A DNA stretch of 64,000 nt from Modicisalibacter sp033446685 (GCF_033446685.1 NZ_JAWQLY010000004.1:248001-312000); one strand, 5' to 3'. Counted from the stretch's first letter, positions 8,841-18,215 are shown. Numbers and translations are program-made. The notes: generated by a model from the letters alone, not told the origin.

Positions 8841-9940
8841 GAGACGCTCTCGCCCGGGGAGGCGTCGCCGCGCGATTCGGACGCGCCGACTTCGGCCGCC
8901 TGCCGCTCGCGACGGGCCGTTTCGCGGGCCTCGCGGCGGGCGCGGTCGTCGGCTTCCTGCTCGGCCTCGAAGTAGTCGTAGGCCTCGATGATCCGCTGCA
9001 CCAGCGGGTGACGGACCACGTCCTTGGCGGCGAAGTGGGTGACGCCGATCCCCGGCGTGTCCTTGAGCACATCGAGAACCTGGATCAGCCCCGACTGCTG
9101 GCCGCGCGGCAGGTCGACCTGGGTGATGTCACCGGTGATCACCGCGGTGGAGCCGAAGCCGATGCGGGTCAGGAACATCTTCATCTGTTCGCGGGTGGTG
9201 TTCTGGCTCTCGTCGAGAATGATGAAGGCATTGTTCAGCGTGCGCCCGCGCATGTAGGCGAGCGGAGCGATCTCGATCACCTGGCGCTCGATCAGCTTGG
9301 CCACCTGTTCGAAGCCGATCATCTCGTAGAGCGCGTCGTAGAGCGGGCGCAGGTAGGGATCGATCTTCTGGGCCAGGTCGCCGGGCAGGAAGCCGAGTTT
9401 CTCGCCGGCCTCGACCGCCGGGCGCACCAGCAGGATGCGCCGCACCTGCTGCTGGTTGAGCGCCTCGACGGCGGCGGCGACGGCCAGGTAGGTCTTGCCG
9501 GTGCCAGCCGGGCCGATGCCGAAGTTGATGTCGTGCTTGCGGATGCTGGCGACGTAGTTCTGCTGGTTCAAGCCGCGCGGCTTGATGACGGCACGCGGAG
9601 CTCGGATGATCACCTCGCCGTCGCCGCTCGTGCCTTGCTCCTCCTCGAGCGCCTCGATGCCCGATTCCTGCAGGAACAGGTGCACGGTATCGGGGTCAAG
9701 CTCGCCGGATTCGGTCTCGCGATAGAGATGCTCGACGACATTGGCCGCGGCCTTGACGTGCGGCCCGGGGCCGGCCAGCTGGAAGGTGTTGCCGCGGTTG
9801 CGCAGGGTCACGCCGAGGCGCGATTCGATCAGTTTGAGATGTTCATCCTGCTGCCCGCAGAGCTTGGCCAGCCGCATGGGGTCGTTGGGCTCGAGGGTCA
9901 GGGTGAGGATGCGATTGGCCGGAGAACTTTGTTGGCTCAA
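8837..9940 (-). CDS. ybeZ: PhoH-like ATPase YbeZ
   Basis: 367 residues. The N-terminal KH-like region is followed by a PhoH ATPase domain with Walker A GPAGTGKTYLA (about 141-151) and a Walker B-like FIILDESQNTT. The C-terminus is a charged Arg/Glu-rich tail. YbeZ interacts with YbeY in RNA processing. The best start is a TTG at 9940, giving MSQQSSPANRI; a weak GGAAG lies upstream. It is first of the ybeZ-ybeY-corC set and follows miaB by about 100 nt. Confidence 0.93.
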   Translation of the reverse strand: MSQQSSPANRILTLTLEPNDPMRLAKLCGQQDEHLKLIESRLGVTLRNRGNTFQLAGPGPHVKAAANVVEHLYRETESGELDPDTVHLFLQESGIEALEEEQGTSGDGEVIIRAPRAVIKPRGLNQQNYVASIRKHDINFGIGPAGTGKTYLAVAAAVEALNQQQVRRILLVRPAVEAGEKLGFLPGDLAQKIDPYLRPLYDALYEMIGFEQVAKLIERQVIEIAPLAYMRGRTLNNAFIILDESQNTTREQMKMFLTRIGFGSTAVITGDITQVDLPRGQQSGLIQVLDVLKDTPGIGVTHFAAKDVVRHPLVQRIIEAYDYFEAEQEADDRARREARETARRERQAAEVGASESRGDASPGESVS

Positions 9941-9985
9941 GAACAGGCTTCCATATGGTGTCGGGGTACATGAAGTCAGCTTAGT

Positions 9986-10005
9986 GCCCCGGGTGAGCCC
10001 GGGGC
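9986..10005 (-). terminator. Hairpin between miaB and ybeZ
   Basis: An 8-bp perfect GC stem (GCCCCGGG / CCCGGGGC) with a 4-nt loop, downstream of the miaB stop. No U-tract follows, so it may only attenuate transcription or protect the miaB message end. Confidence 0.4.
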
Positions 10006-10043
10006 AAACAAATGCAGCCGATTGTCTGGCAAGCGGGGCGCGG

Positions 10044-11393
10044 TCAGTGGCAGACCGGCGAGACGAGGGTGGCGCGCAGCGAATTGGGGAGCGCTTCGGT
10101 GATCTCGACGTCGACGAAGGTGCCGATCATCGCGGTGGGATCCTCGGCGCTGAAGTTGACCACGCGGTTGTTCTCGGTGCGCCCCGAGAGCTTGCCGGGG
10201 TCGCGCGGTGAGAAGCCGGTGACCAGGATGCGCTGGGTCGAGCCGACCATGCGGCGACTGATCTGCATGGCGTTCTGGTTGATGCGCTCCTGGAGGATCG
10301 CCAGGCGCTGTTTCTTGACCGCCTCGGGCGTGTCGTCCTCGAGCGCTGCGGCCGGCGTGCCGGGACGCGCGGAGTAGACGAAGCTGAACGACACGTCGAA
10401 GCCGATCCGGTGGATCAGGTCCATGGTGGCTTCGAAATCGGCCTCGGTCTCGCTCGGGAAGCCGATGATGAAGTCCGAGGAGAAGCTGATGTCGGGGCGC
10501 AGCGCGCGGATGCGCTCGAGCTTGGCGACGTATTCCTCGACGCCGTGACCGCGCTTCATCGCCGCCAGGATCTTGTCGGAACCCGCCTGAACCGGCAGGT
10601 GCAGATGACTGACCAGTTCGGGAATCTCGCCGTAGGCTTCGATCAGGCTGTCGGAGAACTCCACCGGATGCGAGGTGGTGAAGCGGATGCGGTCGATGCC
10701 CTCGACGGCGGCGACGCAGGCGATCAGCTCGGCAAGGTCGACCTCCTCGCCGGTCTCGTCTTCACCGCGGTAGGCGTTGACGTTCTGGCCCAGCAGGTTG
10801 ATTTCGCGCACGCCCTGTTCGGCGAGGTGGACGACTTCCTCCATCACCGCGGCGAACGGCCGCGAGACCTCCTCGCCACGGGTATAGGGCACCACGCAGA
10901 AGGTGCAGTATTTGGAACAACCTTCCATCACCGACACGAAGGCGGTCGCGCCGTCGGCGCTAGGCTTGGGCAGGTGGTCGAACTTCTCGATCTCGGGGAA
11001 GGTGACGTCGACCACCGAGATCGGCTTGGCACTCTTGCTGCGCGATTCGAGCATCGAGGGGATGCGATGCAGCGTCTGGGGGCCGAACACCATGTCGACG
11101 TGGGGCGCTCGCTTGCGCAGGTTTTCGCCTTCCTGGCTGGCCACGCAGCCGCCGACGCCGATCACCAGTTCGGGATTGCGCTCCTTGAGCTTCTTCCAGC
11201 GGCCGAGCTGGTGGAAGACCTTTTCCTGCGCCTTCTCGCGGATCGAGCAGGTGTTGAGCAGGATGACGTCGGCATCCCGTTCGTCGTCGGTCAGCTCCAT
11301 CTGATGCGATTCGCCGAGCAGATCCGCCATGCGCGCGGAGTCGTACTCGTTCATCTGGCAGCCGTGGGTCTTGATGAAGAGTTTCTTCGCCAT
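10044..11393 (-). CDS. miaB: tRNA-2-methylthio-N6-dimethylallyladenosine synthase
   Basis: 449 residues in the three-domain methylthiotransferase order: an N-terminal UPF0004 domain with Fe-S cysteines (TFHGCQMNEYDS-like start at Cys11, then CSIREKA), a radical-SAM core with CSKYCTFCVVPYTRGEE (about 160-176), and a C-terminal TRAM domain. It adds a methylthio group to i6A37 in tRNAs reading UNN codons. ATG start at 11393. miaB directly before ybeZ is the conserved order. Confidence 0.97.
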   Translation of the reverse strand: MAKKLFIKTHGCQMNEYDSARMADLLGESHQMELTDDERDADVILLNTCSIREKAQEKVFHQLGRWKKLKERNPELVIGVGGCVASQEGENLRKRAPHVDMVFGPQTLHRIPSMLESRSKSAKPISVVDVTFPEIEKFDHLPKPSADGATAFVSVMEGCSKYCTFCVVPYTRGEEVSRPFAAVMEEVVHLAEQGVREINLLGQNVNAYRGEDETGEEVDLAELIACVAAVEGIDRIRFTTSHPVEFSDSLIEAYGEIPELVSHLHLPVQAGSDKILAAMKRGHGVEEYVAKLERIRALRPDISFSSDFIIGFPSETEADFEATMDLIHRIGFDVSFSFVYSARPGTPAAALEDDTPEAVKKQRLAILQERINQNAMQISRRMVGSTQRILVTGFSPRDPGKLSGRTENNRVVNFSAEDPTAMIGTFVDVEITEALPNSLRATLVSPVCH

Positions 11394-11615
11394 AGAATGC
11401 GTCGGCGCCTGGCGCCCGCTTTGTCCGTGAGTCGAGGGAGTGAAGGCATGACCGCAAGGGCCGCCTACGACAGATGAGCGAAATTATACGTACCCGGGCC
11501 CCGGCTTGACCAGCCTTGTCCGGCCGGCCTTCGAAGCCGTGGCGTCTGTGATATTCTTGGCAGCTTGAATGGCGCCTCGCGCCTGGCGATTTTTCATCTG
11601 CGTGACGGGAGTGGT

Positions 11616-11945
11616 ATGGCGTCGAAATCAATCTATCGGGTGGTCTTTCACAACCAGGGGGAAATCTGGGAACTTTATGCCCGGGAGATTTTCCAGAGCG
11701 ATCTTTGGGGCTTCATCGAGCTCGAGGCGTTCGTCTTCGAGGACGTCTCGAAAGTGGTGGTCGATCCGTCGAGCGAGAAGCTGCGTCGTACCTTCGATGG
11801 CGTGACCCGCAGTTATATTCCGCTGAACGCCATTGTGCGTATCGATGAGGTCGAACGCGAGGGTACGCCTAAGGCGGTCAAGGCGGACAGCAAGGTGGCC
11901 GAGTTCCCGCGGCCGATGAATCTACCGCCGCGAGACGATCGCTGA
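11616..11945 (+). CDS. DUF1820 family protein
   Basis: 109 residues beginning MASKSIYRVVFHNQGEIWELYAR, the recognisable N-terminus of the DUF1820 family found widely in gammaproteobacteria next to miaB. It is compact and mostly beta, with no membrane segment and no known catalytic residue. I start at 11616 because GGGAGTGG precedes it. Function unknown. It is divergent from miaB. Confidence 0.85.
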   Translation: MASKSIYRVVFHNQGEIWELYAREIFQSDLWGFIELEAFVFEDVSKVVVDPSSEKLRRTFDGVTRSYIPLNAIVRIDEVEREGTPKAVKADSKVAEFPRPMNLPPRDDR

Positions 11946-11947
11946 AC

Positions 11948-11962
11948 GATCAAATTTTGATC
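11948..11962. repeat. Palindrome GATCAAA-T-TTTGATC
   Basis: A 7-bp perfect inverted repeat around a single T, just after the DUF1820 stop. It could be a weak terminator or a protein site; nothing decides. Confidence 0.3.
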
Positions 11963-12026
11963 GAAGTGTGGCATGGCCCGATCAGTCGCCGGGTCGATTG
12001 ATAGCCGCAACGGGTTTTCCCAAGAC

Positions 12027-12045
12027 TTATCCACAGAAAGTGTGG
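12027..12045 (+). other. TTATCCACA element forming a hairpin
   Basis: TTATCCACA (12027-12035) equals the consensus DnaA box and is also the left arm of a hairpin ATCCACA-GAAAG-TGTGGAT. Only one copy was seen, so an origin is not suggested; it may be a DnaA-titrating or regulatory site, or chance. Confidence 0.35.
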
Positions 12046-12156
12046 ATGGCTGTAAGGCCCCGGCCAGGTTGCCGAAACAGGACGTGGCGGCCACCGGGGG
12101 CAATCGCGTGGAGCCGATGATCAAGAGCCTTCCGACAACCAGGAAGACAGTAGAAA

Positions 12157-12789
12157 ATGTCCAAGATCAACAAGTTGATGGCAGGACTGACATTGGGGCT
12201 GGGTCTGTTGGGGGCTGGCGAAGCTGCCCGGGCCCAGGCCTCGCAAGCGACCCAGTGGGTGGCCGACGACCTGACGACATTCGTGCGTAGCGGCCCCTCC
12301 AACGAGTACCGCATCGTCGGGGCCCTTGAGTCCGGCGCGCAGGTCACGGTGCTCGAAACCAGCGGTGACTATAGCCGCGTGCGGGCCGCCGATGGCGACG
12401 AGGTATGGATTCAGAGTGATCAACTGCAGGATGAGCGCAGCCTGAAGGAACGCGTCCCCGAGCTGCGCTCGCGTGTCGAGTCGCTCAGTTCACAGCTCGA
12501 GTCGGCCAACGGCGAGTGGGAAGGGCGCGTGACGACGATGACCGAAACGCTCGAGGCGCGCCAGCAGCGTATCGCCGATCTGGAAAGCCGCAATGCCGAG
12601 CTCGATCGCCAGTTGAGCCAGGCCCAGGCGAGCCTGCGCAAATCCAAGGCGCGCCTGGATACCCAGGAAGAGGACCTGCTGATGCGCTACTTCATGTATG
12701 GCGGTGGCGTGGCCGGCGCGGGGCTGATCGTCGGCCTGCTGGTACCTCACCTGCCGCGGCGGCGGAGCAAGCGTGATCGCTGGTTCTAA
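12157..12789 (+). CDS. TIGR04211-type SH3 domain membrane protein
   Basis: 210 residues: signal peptide ending near AARAQA, a bacterial SH3 domain (about 25-88, with TTFVRSGPSNEYRIVG), a long coiled coil (about 90-175, rich in Leu/Glu/Arg), a single membrane helix (about 182-202, GGGVAGAGLIVGLLV) and a short basic cytoplasmic tail. This architecture is that of the TIGR04211 family (E. coli YgiM-like), whose role is unsettled but envelope-related. An AGGAAG precedes the ATG. Confidence 0.85.
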   Translation: MSKINKLMAGLTLGLGLLGAGEAARAQASQATQWVADDLTTFVRSGPSNEYRIVGALESGAQVTVLETSGDYSRVRAADGDEVWIQSDQLQDERSLKERVPELRSRVESLSSQLESANGEWEGRVTTMTETLEARQQRIADLESRNAELDRQLSQAQASLRKSKARLDTQEEDLLMRYFMYGGGVAGAGLIVGLLVPHLPRRRSKRDRWF

Positions 12790-12860
12790 GCAGGCTGTCG
12801 GACTTTACGCTGATCCGCTGCGAAACCCCGGCGGAAGTGAGTCGATGACGGGAGCGGGCG

Positions 12861-13496
12861 ATGAGCAATGAATGGCTGGATCGCTGGAAAGAGGGGCGCA
12901 TCGGCTTTCATCGAGACACCGTACATCCGGCGCTAGAGTACTACTGGCCGAAACTCGGCGTCGCCGAAGCGGGCAAGGTGCTGGTGCCGCTGTGCGGCAA
13001 GAGTCTCGACATGCGCTGGCTGGCCGAGCGTGGCCATCCGGTGCTGGGTATCGAGTTGGCTCGTGAAGCCATCGAGCAATTCGTCGCCGAGGGGCGCGGT
13101 GCGATATCGCGCTTTCGCCAGGACGTGTTCGAAGTCTACCGCCAGGGCAGCGTCGAAGTGTGGTGTGGCGACTTCTTCCACTTTCACATCGACCAGGCGC
13201 TGGAAGTGCAGGCCTTCTACGACAGGGCGGCGTTGATCGCCCTGCCGCCGGCGATGCGTCAGCGCTATGCCTTCCATCTCGCACAACTGTTACCGCCCGG
13301 GGCGCGTGGGCTGCTGGTGAGCCTTAGCCACGGCGGCGGTGCCGACCAGGGGCCGCCCTATTCGGTGGAGGCCGGCGAGGTCGAGCGACTGTTCGCGGCC
13401 AACTTCGAACTCGAACGACTGACGGCGACGCCAGCGGACGAGCGCGGCTGGCGCGAGCAGGTCTGGTCGCTGGTCCGTCGTGGTCCGGGTCGCTGA
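12861..13496 (+). CDS. tpm: Thiopurine S-methyltransferase
   Basis: 211 residues, the usual length. The SAM-binding Rossmann motif VLVPLCGKSLDMRWLAERGHPVLGIE (split here: VLVPLCGKS then the acidic strand end GIE) is typical of bacterial TPMT, as is the start WLDRWKEGRIGFH. In bacteria these enzymes methylate thiopurines and selenium or tellurium oxyanions. A GGGAG motif lies before ATG at 12861. It stands alone and converges on the lipoprotein gene. Confidence 0.93.
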   Translation: MSNEWLDRWKEGRIGFHRDTVHPALEYYWPKLGVAEAGKVLVPLCGKSLDMRWLAERGHPVLGIELAREAIEQFVAEGRGAISRFRQDVFEVYRQGSVEVWCGDFFHFHIDQALEVQAFYDRAALIALPPAMRQRYAFHLAQLLPPGARGLLVSLSHGGGADQGPPYSVEAGEVERLFAANFELERLTATPADERGWREQVWSLVRRGPGR

Positions 13497-13525
13497 CGCC
13501 CCGAGCGGAGCCGTCCCGCAAGCAG

Positions 13526-13545
13526 GCCCCGGTGAAGGCCGGGGC
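13526..13545. terminator. Convergent hairpin between tpm and the YajG-like gene
   Basis: GCCCCGG / CCGGGGC stem with a 6-nt loop between two converging genes. No strong U-tract. Confidence 0.5.
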
Positions 13546-13569
13546 GTACGATTGGCTAGCCTGTGCCGA

Positions 13570-14172
13570 CTAGTTGGCCAGCAACTGGCCGATCTGCGGA
13601 TCACCGAAGGTGCGATCCAGGGCGTTGCTGAGCAGCTCGGTGACCATCTGGTTGTTCTTCTCGTAATCCGGGGTCAGGGCGTAGCTCTGCTCACGCTTGG
13701 CGGTATAGATCCCCGTATAGACGCTGCCTTGGTTCTCGACCACGGCCTGGAGCTTGGCGACCAGCACCGCCTTGTCGAGCATCGCCTGGGCCTCGCCTTT
13801 CTGATAGCTCAGTTGGGTCAGCGTCAGGGTCAGGCTGGGTCGGCCTGCGGTCGCCTGCGAGGTGGGCTCGAAGCCCATCTGGCGCAGCGCCGCCTCGGCC
13901 TGCTGTTGAAGCCTGGGCATCAAGGTGTGCGCAGGCACGCTGATGGTGTCGGTGGACATCCGCTTGCCACTTCGCGTGCCCAGCACGTCGGACTCGCGAC
14001 CGTCGGCGGTGATCAGCGTTACCGCCTGGCCGCTGCCCACCTGCGGCAGGTTGCCGGACACCGTCGGGCTGACGTTCAGATATTGCGGACTCTGCGCGCA
14101 GCCGGCCAGCAGCAGCGCCGCCCCTAGCGCGGCGAGTCCGCTGGCTTGCTTGAGGATCTTGGCAATACGCAT
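13570..14172 (-). CDS. YajG-family lipoprotein
   Basis: 200 residues. The signal peptide carries lipobox LLAGC (Cys at about 25), followed by the family start AQSPQYLNVSP. The rest is the mixed alpha/beta YajG fold with conserved TADGRESDVLGTR. Residues after the Cys (A, Q) favour outer-membrane sorting. Function unknown. An AGGAGGTGA motif sits directly before the start. Confidence 0.88.
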   Translation of the reverse strand: MRIAKILKQASGLAALGAALLLAGCAQSPQYLNVSPTVSGNLPQVGSGQAVTLITADGRESDVLGTRSGKRMSTDTISVPAHTLMPRLQQQAEAALRQMGFEPTSQATAGRPSLTLTLTQLSYQKGEAQAMLDKAVLVAKLQAVVENQGSVYTGIYTAKREQSYALTPDYEKNNQMVTELLSNALDRTFGDPQIGQLLAN

Positions 14173-14322
14173 CTCGGTTCACCTCCTGTTATCGACCTAT
14201 CCGGATAGCCGGCGCTCGCGTGGCTACGTTGCGCGCATCATTACACGCATCGTGCGGCAGTATAACCTTCGCTGCGCGACGACGAGAGGGGCGGCAAGAG
14301 TGGCCGACCGAGGCATGCCGGA

Positions 14323-15420
14323 TCAGGAGGAGGCGACGGTCCGGCCAGTTGGTTGACGGACGCGATCGTCGGCGAAGCGGCGCCAGCGGCGCGGCTCCAC
14401 GAACAGCCGTTGCCCGCGCCGGATCGCCAGCCGCTCGAAATCGGCGTGGCGTACGGTCGCCAGCCAGGGCTCGGCGAGCCAGTCGGCCTCGAGTTCGACG
14501 CGCACTTCGGCGCCCACCGGGGAGACCGCGGTGACGCAGACCGGCAGGTGGGCATGTTCGGTAGGCGCTTCGATCAGCCGGAGCTCATGGGGGCGCATCA
14601 GCAGTTCCTCGCGGCCCTCGTCGAGGTCGACGGCGAGGCGCGCGGTGCCGCAGGTCAGTTCGCCGTCACGTACCTCGCCCTCGAGGCGATTGACGTCGCC
14701 GAGAAACTCGAACACGAAGCGATTGGCCGGGTTGCGATAGAGCCTGTCGGGTTCGTCGATCTGCTCGATGCGGCCGTTGCTCATCACCACCACGCGATCC
14801 GAGAGCTCCAGGGCCTCTTCCTGATCGTGGGTGACGAACACACTGGTGAAATTCAGCTCGTCGTGCAGATGGCGCAGCCAGCGGCGCAGATCCTGGCGCA
14901 CCTTGGCGTCGAGCGCACCGAACGGCTCGTCGAGCAGCAGCACGTCGGGTTGCAGGGCCAGGGCGCGGGCCAGCGAGACGCGCTGCTGCTGGCCGCCGGA
15001 GAGTTGCGCCGGGTAGCGCTGGGCGAACTCCTCGAGCTGGACCATCTCCAGCAGGCGATGAACGCGGGCGCGGATCTCGCCGCTCGAGGGGCGCGTGCGG
15101 CGCGGCATGGCGGTCAGCCCGAAGGCGATGTTGTCGAACACGCTCATGTGGCGGAACAGCGCGTAGTGCTGGAAGACGAAACCGATGCGGCGGTCGCGAA
15201 CGTGGACATGGGTGACGTCGCGATCGCCGAAGTGGATCGACCCAGCGGGCTTGCGGTTGGGCTGCTCGAGCCCGGCGATGATCCGCAGCAGAGTGGTCTT
15301 GCCCGACCCCGAGGGGCCCAGCAGGCCGACCAGTTCGCCGTCGCCGATGGCCAGGTCGAGCGGCGCCAGGGCGGTGTTGCGACCGAAGGTCTTGGCGATG
15401 TTCTTCAGGCGGATGCTCAT
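14323..15420 (-). CDS. cysA: Sulfate/thiosulfate ABC transporter ATPase
   Basis: 365 residues. Walker A GPSGSGKTT (about 34-42), ABC signature LSGGQQQR (about 134-141), Walker B LLLDEPFGALD, H-loop VTHDQEEA and a C-terminal TOBE domain for regulation. It drives sulfate/thiosulfate uptake with CysT and CysW. The start at 15420 (MSIRLKNIAKTFG) overlaps the cysW stop as ATGA and matches CysA N-termini; a 10-residue upstream extension lacks support. Confidence 0.96.
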   Translation of the reverse strand: MSIRLKNIAKTFGRNTALAPLDLAIGDGELVGLLGPSGSGKTTLLRIIAGLEQPNRKPAGSIHFGDRDVTHVHVRDRRIGFVFQHYALFRHMSVFDNIAFGLTAMPRRTRPSSGEIRARVHRLLEMVQLEEFAQRYPAQLSGGQQQRVSLARALALQPDVLLLDEPFGALDAKVRQDLRRWLRHLHDELNFTSVFVTHDQEEALELSDRVVVMSNGRIEQIDEPDRLYRNPANRFVFEFLGDVNRLEGEVRDGELTCGTARLAVDLDEGREELLMRPHELRLIEAPTEHAHLPVCVTAVSPVGAEVRVELEADWLAEPWLATVRHADFERLAIRRGQRLFVEPRRWRRFADDRVRQPTGRTVASS

Positions 15421-16244
15421 GCGGCAGTCTCCCGGCGCGCGGCGCGCCATTCCAGCCCGGCCTTGGCGACCAGGGTCAACAGGGCGATCAGGGCCAGCAG
15501 CGCGGCGGCGGTGAAGGCGCCGACGGTGTTGTAGTCCTGATAGAGCAGCTCGACGTGCAGCGGCAGGGTATTGGTTTCGCCGCGGATCGAGCCTGACACC
15601 ACCGACACGGCGCCGAATTCACCCACCGCCCGGGCGTTGGTCAGGATCACCCCGTAGAGCAGTGCCCACTTGATGTTGGGCAGCGTCACGCGGCGAAACA
15701 GCGTCCAGCCCGAGGCGCCCAGCGTCACCGCGGCCTCCTCCTCGCGCGAGCCCTGCGCCTGCATCAGCGGAATCAGCTCGCGGGCGACGAACGGGCAGGT
15801 GACGAAGATGGTCACCAGCACGATGCCCGGCCAGGCGAACATCAATTGGATGTCGTGGCCGTCGAGCCAGCCGCCGATCCAGCCGTTGCGCCCGTACAGC
15901 AGCAGGTAGACCAGGCCGGCGACCACCGGCGAGACGGCGAAGGGAATGTCGATCAGCGTCTGCAGCAGGCGCCGGCCGGGGAAGCTGAAACGCGTCACCA
16001 GCCAGGCCAGGAACACTCCGAACACCAGGTTGACGGGGATCGTCAGCAGCGTTACGAACAGCGTCAGGCCGATGGCCGCCAGGGTGTATTCATCGCTGAG
16101 GTTGGCCCAGAACATGGCCAGGCCTTCGGCGAAGGCCTGGGCGAAGATCGCCACCAGCGGCAGCAGTAAGAACAGCGCCGCCAGGGCCAGCGCCAGGCCG
16201 ATCAGCAGCCGGCGGATACGCGGCGCGTCACCGATACGTTGCAT
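15417..16244 (-). CDS. cysW: Sulfate ABC transporter permease CysW
   Basis: 275 residues with six membrane helices and the permease EAA loop (EEAAVTLGASGWTLFRRVTLPN) that docks on CysA. The start chosen at 16244 overlaps the cysT stop as TGATG, with AAGGGC upstream; an in-frame ATG at 16289 would add 15 residues lying inside cysT. Part of sbp-cysT-cysW-cysA. Confidence 0.94.
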   Translation of the reverse strand: MQRIGDAPRIRRLLIGLALALAALFLLLPLVAIFAQAFAEGLAMFWANLSDEYTLAAIGLTLFVTLLTIPVNLVFGVFLAWLVTRFSFPGRRLLQTLIDIPFAVSPVVAGLVYLLLYGRNGWIGGWLDGHDIQLMFAWPGIVLVTIFVTCPFVARELIPLMQAQGSREEEAAVTLGASGWTLFRRVTLPNIKWALLYGVILTNARAVGEFGAVSVVSGSIRGETNTLPLHVELLYQDYNTVGAFTAAALLALIALLTLVAKAGLEWRAARRETAA

Positions 16245-17101
16245 CAGCCCTTGCCCCCGTGCAGTCGACGAATGAAGCGGCCCTGCCACAGATTGAGCGC
16301 CAGCAGCAACGCGAGCGACACCGCCAGCACCACCGAGGCGATCGCCGAGGCGCCCACATAGTCGTATTCCTGAAGCTTGACGAAGATCATCAGCGAGGTG
16401 ATCTCGGTTTCGTAGGGCATGTTGCCGGCGATGAAGATCACTGCACCGAACTCACCCAGCGAGCGCACGAAGGCCAGTCCGGTGCCGGTCACCAGCGCCG
16501 GCCATAAATTGGGCAGGATCACCCGGCGAAACGCGGTGGCATCGCTGGCGCCCAGCGTCAGCGCGGCCTCGTCGATCTCGCGCGGCAGGTCCTCGAGGAC
16601 CGGCTGCACGGTGCGCACCACGAATGGAATGCTGGTGAAGGCCATGGCCAGGGCGATGCCCACCCAGGTGTAGGCCACCTCGACGCCCAGCGGATCGAGC
16701 AGCCGGCCCATCCAGCCGCTCGACGAATAAAGCGTCGCCAGGGTGATGCCGGCAACCGCGGTAGGCAGCGCGAAGGGCAGGTCCATCAGCGCGTCCAGCA
16801 AGCGCTTGCCGGGGAATTCGTAGCGCACCAGCACCCAGGCCATCAGCAGCCCGAACAGCGCGTTGACCAGCGAAGCCCCGGCCGCAGCGCCGATGGTTAC
16901 CAGGTAGCTGGCGACGACCCGCGGTTCGCTGATGATCGCCCAGTACTCGGACAGGCTGACGCTGGCGAGCTGCCCGACCAGGCTGGTCAAGGGCAGCAAC
17001 AGCACCAGCGAGACGAACAGCAGGGTAATTCCCAGCGAAAGGCCGAAGCCGGGCAGCACCCGCTTGGGTGCCGACCGGCCGAGCAGCGCGAGCGTGCTCA
17101 T
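16244..17101 (-). CDS. cysT: Sulfate ABC transporter permease CysT (CysU)
   Basis: 285 residues, six predicted membrane helices, and EAA loop IDEAALTLGASDATAFRRVILPN. It forms the heteromeric channel with CysW. ATGA overlap with the upstream binding-protein gene and a one-base overlap with cysW show tight coupling. Confidence 0.95.
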   Translation of the reverse strand: MSTLALLGRSAPKRVLPGFGLSLGITLLFVSLVLLLPLTSLVGQLASVSLSEYWAIISEPRVVASYLVTIGAAAGASLVNALFGLLMAWVLVRYEFPGKRLLDALMDLPFALPTAVAGITLATLYSSSGWMGRLLDPLGVEVAYTWVGIALAMAFTSIPFVVRTVQPVLEDLPREIDEAALTLGASDATAFRRVILPNLWPALVTGTGLAFVRSLGEFGAVIFIAGNMPYETEITSLMIFVKLQEYDYVGASAIASVVLAVSLALLLALNLWQGRFIRRLHGGKG

Positions 17102-18120
17102 CGACGCTGCAGTTGGTCCAGCACGCCGCCGCTGGAGAAGTGGGTGTCCATGACCTCGTCCCAGCCACCGAACACGTCCTCGACGCGTAGAAGTTCGGTC
17201 GCGGGGAACTGCTCGGCGAATTCGGCCTGAACGTTCTCGTCGTTGACGCGGTAGTTGAAACCGGCCAGCAGGCGCTGGGCCTCTTCGGTGTACAGGTAGT
17301 CCAGGTAGCCGTGGGCCAGCTCGCTGGTGCCGTTGCGCTCGGCGTACTCCTCGACCACCGCCACGGGGAACTCGGCGAGGATGCTCACCGGCGGCACCAC
17401 GACCTCGTAATCGTCCTTGCCGTACTCGTTGCGGATGTTGTTGACCTCGGACTCGAACGTGATCAGTACGTCGCCGATGCCGCGCTCGACGAAGGTCGTG
17501 GTGGCGCCACGGCCGCCGGTATCGAACACCTTGACGTTGCCCAGGAACTGCTTCATGAAGTCGCGAATCTTGTCCTCGTCGCCGTCGAAGGCGCGATCGG
17601 CATAGCCCCAGGCGGCCAGATAGGTGTAGCGGCCGTTGCCCGAGGTCTTGGGGTTGGGGAACACGATCTCGACATCATCGGCGACCAGATCGTCCCAGCT
17701 GTCGATACCCTTGGGGTTGCCCTCGCGGACCAGGAACGCAGTAGTCGAATAGTAGGGCGAGGCGTTGTTGGGGTACTGCTGCTGCCAATCCTCGGCCACC
17801 AGCCCGGCCTCGGCCAGCACGTCGACGTCGGTGACCTGGTTATAGGTCACCACGTCGGCCTTGAGGCCCTGCATGATCGCCCGAGCCTGCTTCGAAGAGC
17901 CGCCGTGGGACTGCTTGATCTCGACGCTCTCGCCGTGGTTCTGCTGCCACCAGTCGACGAATTCGGGGTTGAGCGTGGCGAACAGCTCGCGGGCGATATC
18001 GTAGGAGGAGTTGAGTAGCTCGCGATCGGCGGCCATGGCGGGGGAAACGATACTGCCGGCCAGGGCGGCGGTCGCCGACGAAGCGATGGCGACGCGGCGC
18101 AATGCGCTCAGAAATGTCAT
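17098..18120 (-). CDS. sbp: Sulfate-binding periplasmic protein
   Basis: 340 residues. The signal peptide ends at AMA-A, followed by DRELLNSSYDIARELF, the typical Sbp/CysP N-terminus, and the sulfate-contact motif QSHGGSSKQAR (about 95-105). It captures sulfate or thiosulfate for CysTWA. The start at 18120 (MTFLSALRR) has TGGAG upstream. First gene of the operon; the promoter must be in 18121-18242. Sbp versus CysP cannot be separated from sequence alone. Confidence 0.92.
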   Translation of the reverse strand: MTFLSALRRVAIASSATAALAGSIVSPAMAADRELLNSSYDIARELFATLNPEFVDWWQQNHGESVEIKQSHGGSSKQARAIMQGLKADVVTYNQVTDVDVLAEAGLVAEDWQQQYPNNASPYYSTTAFLVREGNPKGIDSWDDLVADDVEIVFPNPKTSGNGRYTYLAAWGYADRAFDGDEDKIRDFMKQFLGNVKVFDTGGRGATTTFVERGIGDVLITFESEVNNIRNEYGKDDYEVVVPPVSILAEFPVAVVEEYAERNGTSELAHGYLDYLYTEEAQRLLAGFNYRVNDENVQAEFAEQFPATELLRVEDVFGGWDEVMDTHFSSGGVLDQLQRR

Positions 18121-18201
18121 GACGGCTCCAGAATATGGCGGGAATCGCTGAAGGCTAATCCAGCTTTTGTGGAATGACAATCCTGTTGTTTATTCTATTT
18201 G

Positions 18202-18215
18202 GCGATATATATCGC
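18202..18215. promoter_or_regulatory. Perfect palindrome upstream of sbp
   Basis: GCGATATATATCGC is a perfect 14-bp palindrome 82 bp before the sbp start and inside the only gap available for the sulfate-operon promoter. It could be an operator, but CysB sites are usually not perfect palindromes, so the binding protein is open. Confidence 0.4.
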
